From a bacterium (lineage in GTDB: Bacteria; Bacteroidota; Ignavibacteria; Kapaibacteriales; Kapaibacteriaceae): DNA of 12,814 nucleotides. The notes beneath the pieces were generated by a model. It ran no database searches. It was not told the origin of the DNA and saw only the letters and a program-made list of their open reading frames with translations. The translations under genes were made by a program, and so were the position numbers. The stretch is taken from assembly GCA_020050895.1 (NCBI GenBank), contig JAGVJW010000210.1, positions 1 through 12,814 on the forward strand, read 5' to 3'. The stretch's first letter is position 1; each line of letters starts with the position of its first letter. Shown piece after piece: positions 1-6,248 of the stretch.

Positions 1-228
1 AAACATTGGGAGTCCGCCCGATGCCTGACCGTACCATTTTACATCAATGGTATGACTGCCAACAATGGGGGTACCGTTTTGTTCGAGGTATAACTGGACT
101 GTTATCAACTGGGGAACCTGAGCATTCATCGGAATCATCGAAATGATGACAGCCATGATGGTTGCTATAGATTGTAAACACAGGGAACTTCCAATTGAAC
201 GAACAGGCGATGGGAGTCGGGCAAGCAT
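1..228 (-). CDS. Exported protein of unknown function, N-terminal part (runs off left edge)
   Basis: An open frame reads from an ATG at 228-226 to the window edge with no stop, giving 76 residues and lacking its C-terminus. Residues 1-36 look like a signal peptide: arginines at 4 and 10, a hydrophobic stretch at about 21-33, and a small-residue exit near Asn35-Ala36. The mature part begins with a beta-rich stretch containing LITVQLYLEQNGTPIVG and then DVKWYG and SGG. This resembles the start of secreted repeat or tail-fibre-like surface proteins common in FCB bacteria, but that is only an impression. It lies 48 nt downstream of the small membrane protein and may be the last gene of the same unit. 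A shorter start at 156 would leave almost no signal peptide, so 228 is preferred. No clear ribosome binding site is seen. Function is unknown. Confidence 0.6.
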   Translation of the reverse strand, partial: MLARLPSPVRSIGSSLCLQSIATIMAVIISMIPMNAQVPQLITVQLYLEQNGTPIVGSHTIDVKWYGQASGGLPMF

Positions 229-276
229 ATATGCCAGACGTGTATCAGGTGTTGTACTGCGTGACGAATTCTACAA

Positions 277-774
277 TTATTTCATCACCAATAGTTCGGC
301 ATCCAGTGAATCTTCTGGTACATGCAGGACTTTTTCCAATCTCGGTCTCATCATTCTGATGAGCTCACGATTTATTGAATCTGCCGTTGTTTTGGGTGTT
401 TTTGTAAGGACTGCCAGTATCGTGTTTCGTGCCCATGTGTATGATGCCCGCGTTTGCATGTGAGAATTCATCAATTCCGTAGCATTCTTGCGAATCGTGA
501 TCGCGGATGAACCGATGCGGGAAAGTGAATCGAGTGCCTCCCATATTCTTAGACAGACGTGGACTTGGGCAATTCGTAATAAGCCGTCGGCGGGTGGACT
601 ATAATCTTTTTTATTTATCAACAATGCATCAACATCATTCCCGGAAATAGGAGATGGCCCCATGGACATCTGTGCTTCCGTTAAAAATCTATTGACTGCG
701 TACACAAGAAACATCAGTGAAGCGAGAACAATCATCGCAAACACCCACCTAAGCCATCTGCGATGCTTAGACAT
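277..774 (-). CDS. Hypothetical membrane-anchored protein downstream of ftsY
   Basis: This 165-residue protein is not one I recognise. It has a basic N-terminus (Lys3, Arg5, Arg6, Arg9) followed by one hydrophobic segment at about 10-28, so it is probably a single-pass inner-membrane protein with the rest in the periplasm, or an uncleaved signal anchor. Residues 40-62 are Pro/Asp-rich and probably disordered. From about 63 to the end it appears mostly helical, with a run of amphipathic segments (for example GLLRIAQVHVCLRIWEAL) and a basic stretch around 140-148. Its ATG lies inside the end of ftsY, overlapping by 8 nt, so the two are very likely co-transcribed and translationally coupled. The tight link to ftsY hints at a membrane-associated role, but nothing shows it acts in protein targeting. 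Confidence 0.7.
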   Translation of the reverse strand: MSKHRRWLRWVFAMIVLASLMFLVYAVNRFLTEAQMSMGPSPISGNDVDALLINKKDYSPPADGLLRIAQVHVCLRIWEALDSLSRIGSSAITIRKNATELMNSHMQTRASYTWARNTILAVLTKTPKTTADSINRELIRMMRPRLEKVLHVPEDSLDAELLVMK

Positions 775-1765
775 CTACCATTGTCCGATCTTCAAAAAGA
801 GCCTCTACAAATGCTATCGGGTCGAATACCTGCAAGTCGTCGATTTTCTCTCCAACACCGATATACCGTACCGGTACATTCAGAGAGGCAGCAATTGCCA
901 ACACTGCACCTCCCTTCGCAGTTCCATCGAGCTTGGTTAGGATAATTCCCGTTAGTGGTGCAACCTTTGTGAATTCCCTTGCTTGCTGCAACGCGTTCTG
1001 ACCAGTAGTAGCATCAAGAACAAGAAAAACTTCGTCGGGTGCTTCCGGTTTTACTTTCTTCATCACTCTACCAATTTTTCCCAATTCTTGCATTAGACCC
1101 TGTTTGTTGTGAAGGCGTCCTGCTGTGTCGATAATAACGACATCTACATTTCGTGCCATGGCTGCATTCAATGCATCAAACACCACCGCTGCAGGATCGG
1201 CTCCCTGCTTTTGCTGTACAATGTCAACTCCAGCGCGTTGTGCCCAGATTTCCAGTTGTTCATTGGCAGCAGCACGGAAGGTGTCGGCAGCTCCGATAAT
1301 AACAGAGCGGCCTGCCTGCCGGTAGTTGTATGCAAGCTTCCCAATAGTTGTTGTCTTTCCAACACCATTTACTCCGATCACCAGAATTACAAGTGGCTTT
1401 TTATTATCGGCAATAACAAAGTGTCGGTCATTATGCGATGAAGGAGATTCTGTCAGCATTGATGCTATTACATCTTTCAGGATTGTGATGATGCCGTCTG
1501 CATCCTCAATCTTGTCCAGACGCACTCTCTCCTTAAGCCGACTAATGATTTGCTCCGATGTTGCAACACCAACATCGGAAGAAATGAGAATCTCTTCTAT
1601 TTCACCCAGTAGAGAAGCGTCTATTCTTCGTCCGGCAAATAAAGCCTTCCGAAGCTTGCTCACAAACGAGTCTCGGGTCTTTGCAAGCCCCTCTGTTAAC
1701 CTTTCGAACGAAAGTTTCTCAGAGAGATCGGTGATCGTCTTCTTAAATCTGTCGAATAATCCCAT
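767..1765 (-). CDS. ftsY: Signal recognition particle receptor FtsY
   Basis: FtsY is the SRP-receptor GTPase that docks ribosome-nascent chain-SRP complexes at the inner membrane for delivery to SecYEG. The 332-residue protein has a helical N domain at about 20-105 and the NG GTPase domain after it. Visible motifs are the P-loop GVNGVGKTT (131-139), DTFRAAA (161-167), DTAGR (213-217), DATTGQNAL (251-259), the guanine-specificity motif TKLDGTAKGG (277-286) and the closing GVGEKIDDL (303-311). It lacks the long acidic A domain of E. coli FtsY; residues 1-19 (MGLFDRFKK...) may form the membrane-binding helix. An in-frame start 48 nt upstream (1813) is possible, but the MGLF start is typical of short FtsY proteins. 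It overlaps the upstream phosphatidyltransferase gene by 23 nt and the downstream unknown gene by 8 nt. Confidence 0.97.
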   Translation of the reverse strand: MGLFDRFKKTITDLSEKLSFERLTEGLAKTRDSFVSKLRKALFAGRRIDASLLGEIEEILISSDVGVATSEQIISRLKERVRLDKIEDADGIITILKDVIASMLTESPSSHNDRHFVIADNKKPLVILVIGVNGVGKTTTIGKLAYNYRQAGRSVIIGAADTFRAAANEQLEIWAQRAGVDIVQQKQGADPAAVVFDALNAAMARNVDVVIIDTAGRLHNKQGLMQELGKIGRVMKKVKPEAPDEVFLVLDATTGQNALQQAREFTKVAPLTGIILTKLDGTAKGGAVLAIAASLNVPVRYIGVGEKIDDLQVFDPIAFVEALFEDRTMVDV

Positions 1766-2285
1766 AAAATCTCGTGCCGTATTGCCACAAAGATACCGCC
1801 GTAAGGATGGCACTCAGGATAATGCTTATGTCAAGAACAACTGTCAATTCTGCCATGGCTGCAATACCGGCAAGGGATATTGCTCCTACTGCAAGTTTGC
1901 CGCTCATAAGGGAGGGAGGTACTATGGTTATGCGACGTCGCAGATACGCTCCGAACACGAGTATCACAATGTCTCTTGCCAATACCATACCAACGAACCA
2001 GAGAGGAAGCAGACCCTTAATTACGAGGATTACTACAACGGCACCCACCAGAATCTTATCGGCAATCGGATCGATAATCTTACCCCACTCACTCACAGTA
2101 TTAGTTGCCCTCGCTGCATATCCGTCGAACCAATCCGATGCGGCAGCAACAAGCGATAAACATAAGGCTAGCCACCGTGAGTCCTGCACTAATGCAATCA
2201 CAATTGGTACCGTGAGGGTGAGCCGTGCTAGGCTCACGATGTTCGACAAGGTCCAGAAGCGTTCACTCGCCCGAATCAGTTGCAC
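1743..2285 (-). CDS. pgsA: CDP-alcohol phosphatidyltransferase, PgsA-like
   Basis: This 180-residue integral membrane enzyme belongs to the CDP-alcohol phosphotransferase family. The best guess is CDP-diacylglycerol:glycerol-3-phosphate 3-phosphatidyltransferase, which commits CDP-DAG to phosphatidylglycerol and cardiolipin. The family signature D-x2-DG-x2-AR-x8-G-x3-D-x3-D is complete at residues 51-76, with all four aspartates present. The N-terminus has the usual NIVSLARL element (15-22), and hydrophobic segments follow at about 22-48, 78-95, 98-114, 130-148 and 150-167. The start is a GTG at 2285-2283 lying within the end of the symporter gene (23-nt overlap), preceded by an AAGGGG stretch. 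Family signatures do not fully fix the alcohol acceptor, so another acceptor such as inositol phosphate is possible though less likely. It ends 23 nt inside ftsY. Confidence 0.9.
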   Translation of the reverse strand: MQLIRASERFWTLSNIVSLARLTLTVPIVIALVQDSRWLALCLSLVAAASDWFDGYAARATNTVSEWGKIIDPIADKILVGAVVVILVIKGLLPLWFVGMVLARDIVILVFGAYLRRRITIVPPSLMSGKLAVGAISLAGIAAMAELTVVLDISIILSAILTAVSLWQYGTRFYGIIRQI

Positions 2286-3675
2286 GGGAACCCCTTATGA
2301 TAAAGAATATTATCAACGATGTTGTTAACCCTGTAATCATGGGTTCAATGCCGAAACTCCACAATGCGTTTACGAAGAACGTCGAAAGTGCCACGCACGA
2401 CGGTACAACAATCCACAGCAAGGCAAGCGTTCCAAATCTGCTGACTTGCTTTGCAACGTTAGGCTTTCGGACTGCAACATAGATGGGTAGCAAGAGTGCT
2501 GGTACGGTGATAGATGCTGCCTTGTAAATGAGATCGACGATGCTTGGTATCGCCAGCGCCGCCATAACGCCTATTACACCGGTTGCTGCCAGTCCAATTA
2601 ATAGGGACCTGCGTGAATGCCCTTTCCGTCGAATCGAGTCAATAATATCGTGACCAATAGTTGTTGCGCTCACGAGTGCATAACCATCTAACGTAGACAT
2701 GATGACGGCAAAAATACCTGCAACAAATAGCCCCTTCCATGCCATTGGCAAAACATTATTTGCAATGTTTAGGAATGTTTCGGCAGAGTTGGAAGCTTGT
2801 GCATACGAGATTGCATACAAGCCAATCAGTAATTGAATGCCGTCGAAAATCATCCAAGCTGCCACGCTTATCATCAATCCCTTTCGCGCAACAGCAGGTG
2901 TGGTGGCAGCAGCAGAACGTACGTGAAAGTTTGGATCGACAAACGTTTGTAGGGCAATGAGAAACCACACTGCAATTACTTGCCAGTCAAGCGGTCCAGG
3001 AATGCCTTGCTGAAGCGTTGGCACATGCTGCCACATCTCTCCAATACTGCCCAGCCGAATAATGCACCATACTGCCAATGCACCAAAACCTGCAAACATG
3101 ATAATCAGTTGAGCCACGTTTGCCCTTACGTCGCTGGCTAAGCCCCCCTTTGCAACTATTATCAGCGAGACGAATGATCCTGCTATCACTCCAGCAGGTA
3201 CAGGCATTCCCGAAATGTTGTGAAGCAGCAAACCAATTGAAAGCATGAAGGGAGCAGGTATCGATATAAATAGCATGGCGATGGCTGCAGCATAACCCGG
3301 ACCTACGCCAAATGCACGGCTTATTAAATGCGGTATCGAGACTGCTTCGTTTTTGCGCAATCTCTTGGATAATAAAAATGCATATATAATGGCTGTAACG
3401 TAATACGGTATTCCCATACAAAGGATAAATACAACACCATATCGAGCAATGAACTCACCGGCACCTAGAACAGATCCATACCACGTAGCCGTCAAGGAAG
3501 CCGCAAAGAGAGGAGCCGTCAGCTTCCTGCCAGCAAGGATATAGTCTGTTGGCGACATCGCGCGCATCTTCACGTTTTCTCTGGTGCGCTTGCTCCTTAC
3601 TGCTGATATCCCGACCACCATGGTTGCCGCAACTGAGATTGCGAGAATTACAATGTCGATCAGAGCAAGCGTCAT
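2263..3675 (-). CDS. Sodium:solute symporter (SSS/SSF family)
   Basis: The 470-residue polytopic protein belongs to the solute:sodium symporter family (relatives include PutP, PanF and SGLT), which couples sodium entry to uptake of a small solute across the inner membrane. About 12-13 hydrophobic segments are visible, the first at 5-25. Diagnostic stretches are the broken first core helix region LAGRKLTAPLFAASLTATWY (47-66), GGLASDVRANVAQ (177-189) and the segment FAVIMSTLDGYALVSATTI (322-340). Ser327-Thr328 in the last match the serine/threonine pair that contributes to the second sodium site in this fold. The substrate cannot be read from sequence; neighbours (RNase HII, phosphatidyltransferase) give no clue. 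It begins 7 nt after rnhB and overlaps the phosphatidyltransferase gene by 23 nt. The C-terminus is a short hydrophilic tail. Confidence 0.93.
   Translation of the reverse strand: MTLALIDIVILAISVAATMVVGISAVRSKRTRENVKMRAMSPTDYILAGRKLTAPLFAASLTATWYGSVLGAGEFIARYGVVFILCMGIPYYVTAIIYAFLLSKRLRKNEAVSIPHLISRAFGVGPGYAAAIAMLFISIPAPFMLSIGLLLHNISGMPVPAGVIAGSFVSLIIVAKGGLASDVRANVAQLIIMFAGFGALAVWCIIRLGSIGEMWQHVPTLQQGIPGPLDWQVIAVWFLIALQTFVDPNFHVRSAAATTPAVARKGLMISVAAWMIFDGIQLLIGLYAISYAQASNSAETFLNIANNVLPMAWKGLFVAGIFAVIMSTLDGYALVSATTIGHDIIDSIRRKGHSRRSLLIGLAATGVIGVMAALAIPSIVDLIYKAASITVPALLLPIYVAVRKPNVAKQVSRFGTLALLWIVVPSCVALSTFFVNALWSFGIEPMITGLTTSLIIFFIIRGSRATDSGE
2291..2296 (-). promoter_or_regulatory. Possible ribosome binding site for the pgsA-like GTG start
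   Basis: On the minus strand AAGGGG lies 5 nt before the GTG at 2285, inside the end of the symporter gene. It partly matches AAGGAGG and supports this start over internal ones, which would remove residues before the conserved NIVSLARL element. Confidence 0.4.
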
Positions 3676-3682
3676 GAGTTGA

Positions 3683-4327
3683 TTACTTCAAACCATCAAA
3701 CAAGGGCGGCACAGTTATGCGCGATAAAAACGATACCCGATGAATTTCACACGGTCCATACTTGATAATTGCACTACGGTGAAAGACAGTCGCATATCCT
3801 TTGTGATTACGAAATGAATAATTCGGCCATTGCACATCGGCAACATCCGTCATCCACGCGTCGCGTTCAGTCTTCGCCAGTATCGATGCGGCGCCAATAG
3901 AGATGCATTGAGCGTCACCTCCAACGATGCAGGTGTGTGGTATTCTGTGTGGTCTGAATCTGTTGCCGTCTACAAAAAGATGTAGTTTATCGATGGCAAT
4001 TTGAAGGTTAGTAATTTTATTGACTACGTCGTTCACCGATGCATGCATGGCATCATATGTGGCTTGAAGAATATTTATCCGATCGATACTGGAATTATCA
4101 ACAAAACCTACAGACCAGGCAATGGCTTTAGATTTGATTATTAGCGACAACTCAGTTCTGACGTTTGCAGTCAGCACCTTAGAATCTGCAATGCCGGCGG
4201 GAAGATCTGTGGGATTTAGCACTACGGCTGCCGCAACAACAGGACCCGCAAGTGCTCCCCGGCCAACTTCGTCAACTCCAACGATTAACCCGCCTTTATT
4301 CCAACGGCTTACCTCGATGTTGCTCAT
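3683..4327 (-). CDS. rnhB: Ribonuclease HII
   Basis: RNase HII cleaves the RNA strand of RNA-DNA hybrids and starts removal of single ribonucleotides misincorporated in DNA. The 214-residue length is typical. The hallmark GVDEVGRGALAGP (17-29) contains the catalytic pair Asp19-Glu20 and the GRG ribonucleotide-recognition loop (22-24). DSK follows at 48-50. The other metal-binding acids are Asp120 (in LFVDGN) and Asp138 (in GGDA), followed by the conserved AASILAK stretch (146-152) and RDAWM (155-159). The HKGYAT segment (175-180) is the usual C-terminal family mark. No residue of the catalytic set is missing. Its ATG overlaps the folE stop in an ATGA arrangement, so it is probably translationally coupled to folE. 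Confidence 0.97.
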   Translation of the reverse strand: MSNIEVSRWNKGGLIVGVDEVGRGALAGPVVAAAVVLNPTDLPAGIADSKVLTANVRTELSLIIKSKAIAWSVGFVDNSSIDRINILQATYDAMHASVNDVVNKITNLQIAIDKLHLFVDGNRFRPHRIPHTCIVGGDAQCISIGAASILAKTERDAWMTDVADVQWPNYSFRNHKGYATVFHRSAIIKYGPCEIHRVSFLSRITVPPLFDGLK

Positions 4328-5028
4328 CCTATCAGATGTAAGAACTCTGCCCTGAGAGTTGGATTTTTTGCCAACTCACCGCGCATGACGCTTGTGACCA
4401 TCACGCTGTCTTCGTGTGCCTCAACTCCCCGTGCAATCATGCAATAGTGTTTGGCAGAAATAACCACTCCTACGGCGATCGGATCCAACAGACGTTCTAT
4501 GCAATCTGCAATCTGCTCACCCAGTTCTTCCTGAATTTGTCCGCGTCGGGAGTACCACTCCACCAGCCGCGTAAATTTTGAGAGGCCAATAACCTTGTCT
4601 CGGGGTACATACCCAATTGCACAATGCCCCGAAATTGGCTGCCAGTGGTGGGAACACAAACTCATAACCTTAATGTGTTTTGAAACCACCAATTCATCAA
4701 CATTTTTACGATTAGGAAAAACCGTTACTCTCGGAAGGGGCGTGTATCTGCCAATAAACAGCTCGTTGACGAGCATACTTGACAGCCTGTACGGCGTATC
4801 TGCTGAATTTGGATCGTTTCTGTCGATGCGAAGCACATCGAAGATTTCTGAAAATTTCTGCTCAACGGTCGCTAGCATTATTTCCCGTTCTTTATCGGGT
4901 ACCGAAATGTTGCCATTGGAGTCGAACATCTGGTGGCCATGTACATTTACCGTGGGGAATGCCAAACCCTCCCGCATAAAGTGATGTTCAAGTTCATCTT
5001 CGTCGAGGTCAATTAGTTTCGAGCTCAT
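4324..5028 (-). CDS. folE: GTP cyclohydrolase I (FolE type, variant zinc motif)
   Basis: GTP cyclohydrolase I converts GTP to 7,8-dihydroneopterin triphosphate, the first step of folate and biopterin synthesis, in a zinc-dependent decameric enzyme. The 234-residue protein carries DTPYRLSSMLVNELFIGRY (77-95), the zinc motif CSHH (125-128), GYVPRDKVIGLSKFTRLVEW (139-158), QEELGEQIAD (166-175) and HYCMIARGV (194-202). By alignment to E. coli FolE the zinc ligands are Cys125, His128 and Cys196, and His127 is the catalytic histidine. The common motif is CEHH; here Glu is replaced by Ser126, and the following residues are WQPISG instead of the usual LLPF/LVPF type. The N-terminal 45 residues are a poorly conserved extension. 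It overlaps ptpS and rnhB by 4 nt each (ATGA), and its product is the substrate of the PTPS encoded immediately upstream. Confidence 0.94.
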   Translation of the reverse strand: MSSKLIDLDEDELEHHFMREGLAFPTVNVHGHQMFDSNGNISVPDKEREIMLATVEQKFSEIFDVLRIDRNDPNSADTPYRLSSMLVNELFIGRYTPLPRVTVFPNRKNVDELVVSKHIKVMSLCSHHWQPISGHCAIGYVPRDKVIGLSKFTRLVEWYSRRGQIQEELGEQIADCIERLLDPIAVGVVISAKHYCMIARGVEAHEDSVMVTSVMRGELAKNPTLRAEFLHLIG

Positions 5029-5495
5029 ACTATGATAGGTGTATTTGTTTGTGATTGACGCGAAACATCGAATACCGGAATTGTAACCGGTTCTCCAAAA
5101 TATTCAGCAACATTCTGTTCCGACTCCCACAACTTAACTGAGTGAAGCGAGCCGACTGGCAACACGCGCTCAAGTTCTCTCCAAAACAGCACGCAGAGAT
5201 TTTCCACCGTTGGTATTATGCCTTGCAGAAAGCCGACATCATAATTTAAGTGCTTGTGGTCAACCTTGTCGATGACAACGGTCTCCATGATTGCCTTCAG
5301 CTTTTTTAAGTCGATTACGTATCCAGTTTCAGCGTCTGGCAAGCCCCTTACCGTTACATCTAGCCGGTAATTGTGTCCATGCCCAAGAAGATTGTTGCAC
5401 TTATCAAAAACTTCGATGTTGCGCTCATCTGAAAAGGTTGGGTTGAACAATCGGTGCGATGCTGAAAACGTCGCGGAACGTGTGACGTAGATCAT
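5025..5495 (-). CDS. ptpS: 6-pyruvoyltetrahydropterin synthase, type I (QueD/PTPS family)
   Basis: PTPS converts dihydroneopterin triphosphate, the FolE product, to 6-pyruvoyltetrahydropterin on the way to biopterin. The 156-residue protein has zinc ligands His14 (in FSASHRLF), His39 and His41 (HGH), catalytic Cys33, the Asp79-His80 pair (VDHKHLN) and Glu124 (LWESEQN). The motif is C-x5-HGH, as in animal PTPS (PTPS-I). QueD has C-x3-HGH and PTPS-III replaces Cys with Glu. Stretches such as KCNN..GHGHNY and RVLPVGSLHSVK resemble the mammalian enzyme as I remember it, so automated labelling as QueD (6-carboxytetrahydropterin synthase) may be misleading. An ATG at 5528 would add 11 residues outside the family fold and leave 3 nt before the divergent gene, so 5495 is preferred. 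It is the first gene of the minus-strand unit and overlaps folE by 4 nt. Confidence 0.9.
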   Translation of the reverse strand: MIYVTRSATFSASHRLFNPTFSDERNIEVFDKCNNLLGHGHNYRLDVTVRGLPDAETGYVIDLKKLKAIMETVVIDKVDHKHLNYDVGFLQGIIPTVENLCVLFWRELERVLPVGSLHSVKLWESEQNVAEYFGEPVTIPVFDVSRQSQTNTPIIV

Positions 5496-5531
5496 GATAG
5501 TACTTTTGTGATGATAGAACAGTAACATACG
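5496..5531. promoter_or_regulatory. Divergent intergenic region with probable promoters for both units
   Basis: This 36-bp gap separates the divergent ptpS and LolA-like starts and must contain or border both promoters, unless elements lie inside the coding ends. On the plus strand TACTTTTG at 5501-5508 matches the Bacteroidota -7 consensus TAnnTTTG, 23 nt before the ATG at 5532. No matching TTTG is seen near the expected -33 position. On the minus strand only TATCAT (positions 5516-5511) resembles a -10 box. No inverted repeat or obvious operator is present. Confidence 0.35.
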
Positions 5532-6248
5532 ATGATACCGCTACTAGCTTTAATTGTTCTGCTGAATAACAGCTCAGGTTCAGATCCGGCCATTCGTGAT
5601 TTGGGCATTGGCGTTAAGACGATGAAGGTCAGCGGCACATTTTCGACCTCAGGAGATCAGAATCTCAGTGGACTGCCTTTTTCGGCATTGATGGACACCA
5701 GCGATGCCTTCAGGCTAACAATTGGAGGTCCGTTCGGCATTACTACGGCACGAATGTGGGCAGAACGCGACACGTTCGTCTTTGTCAATTACCTGATGCA
5801 AGAAGCTCACGAAGGTAGGCCCGATGCAAAGTCGCTGCAACGCGTCTTGCCCTTCCCTCTTCCCGCATCGTATTTGATGGCGTTGATGCGTGGAAAGGCT
5901 CCTGGCAATTCGGACCGGTTCTCACGTTCCGAACCCAGGACGGATGGATCAGTGCTCTTTGAGTATCACGATACGTCGGGTGTCGAATACCTACTCATAG
6001 ACACCGTGCATTCACTCATCAGGCAATATCAGCGAAAGGGGCTAAGTGGTGAGATTCAACTTGACGTTGCATTTAAAGATGTTAGTGAAGTTAGCAGTGT
6101 GCAATTGGCGCATGTGATTGATATTAGCGTCCAGGATAAGCATCAGACAGCATCGTTCAGAATAGAGCACATCACCATAAACGAACCAATACAAGAACGT
6201 TTGATGGTTGACATTCCTCCAACGTTTGTGCGCACGTCGTACCGTTAA
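5532..6248 (+). CDS. LolA/LolB-like periplasmic protein (DUF4292-type)
   Basis: The 238-residue protein looks like a member of the DUF4292 group, which has the LolA/LolB lipoprotein-carrier fold and is common in FCB bacteria. Supporting stretches are MKVSGTFS (31-38), the central segment FRLTIGGPFGITTARMWAER (60-79) with a following FVFVNYLMQEAHEG (82-95), a helix-like VLPFPLPASYLMALMRG (105-121), and the closing MVDIPPTF (225-232). The hydrophobic N-terminus (3-11) fits a short signal peptide but has no positive charge ahead of it and no lipobox cysteine; the protein contains no cysteine at all. The start is firm because a stop codon lies 9 nt upstream in frame. Its stop overlaps the lptD start (TAATG), which implies coupled translation and a role at the outer membrane, perhaps chaperoning lipoproteins or lipids. 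The exact role is unknown. Confidence 0.75.
   Translation: MIPLLALIVLLNNSSGSDPAIRDLGIGVKTMKVSGTFSTSGDQNLSGLPFSALMDTSDAFRLTIGGPFGITTARMWAERDTFVFVNYLMQEAHEGRPDAKSLQRVLPFPLPASYLMALMRGKAPGNSDRFSRSEPRTDGSVLFEYHDTSGVEYLLIDTVHSLIRQYQRKGLSGEIQLDVAFKDVSEVSSVQLAHVIDISVQDKHQTASFRIEHITINEPIQERLMVDIPPTFVRTSYR

Noticed and set aside
1766..1813. Upstream in-frame start adding 16 residues to FtsY
   Set aside because: The extra residues lie inside the pgsA-like gene and are not FtsY-like; MGLFDRFKK is the expected start.
1326..2159. 277-codon plus-strand open frame opposite ftsY and the pgsA-like gene
   Set aside because: It lies wholly antisense to two confidently identified genes, and its translation is low-complexity Ser/Arg/Cys-rich with no family motif. 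It reflects codon use of the real genes.
1774..2328. 184-codon plus-strand open frame opposite the pgsA-like gene
   Set aside because: Shadow of the phosphatidyltransferase frame, whose complete catalytic signature fixes the coding strand.
5496..5528. Upstream ATG adding 11 residues to the PTPS
   Set aside because: It would leave only 3 nt before the divergent gene and precedes the conserved first strand of the family.
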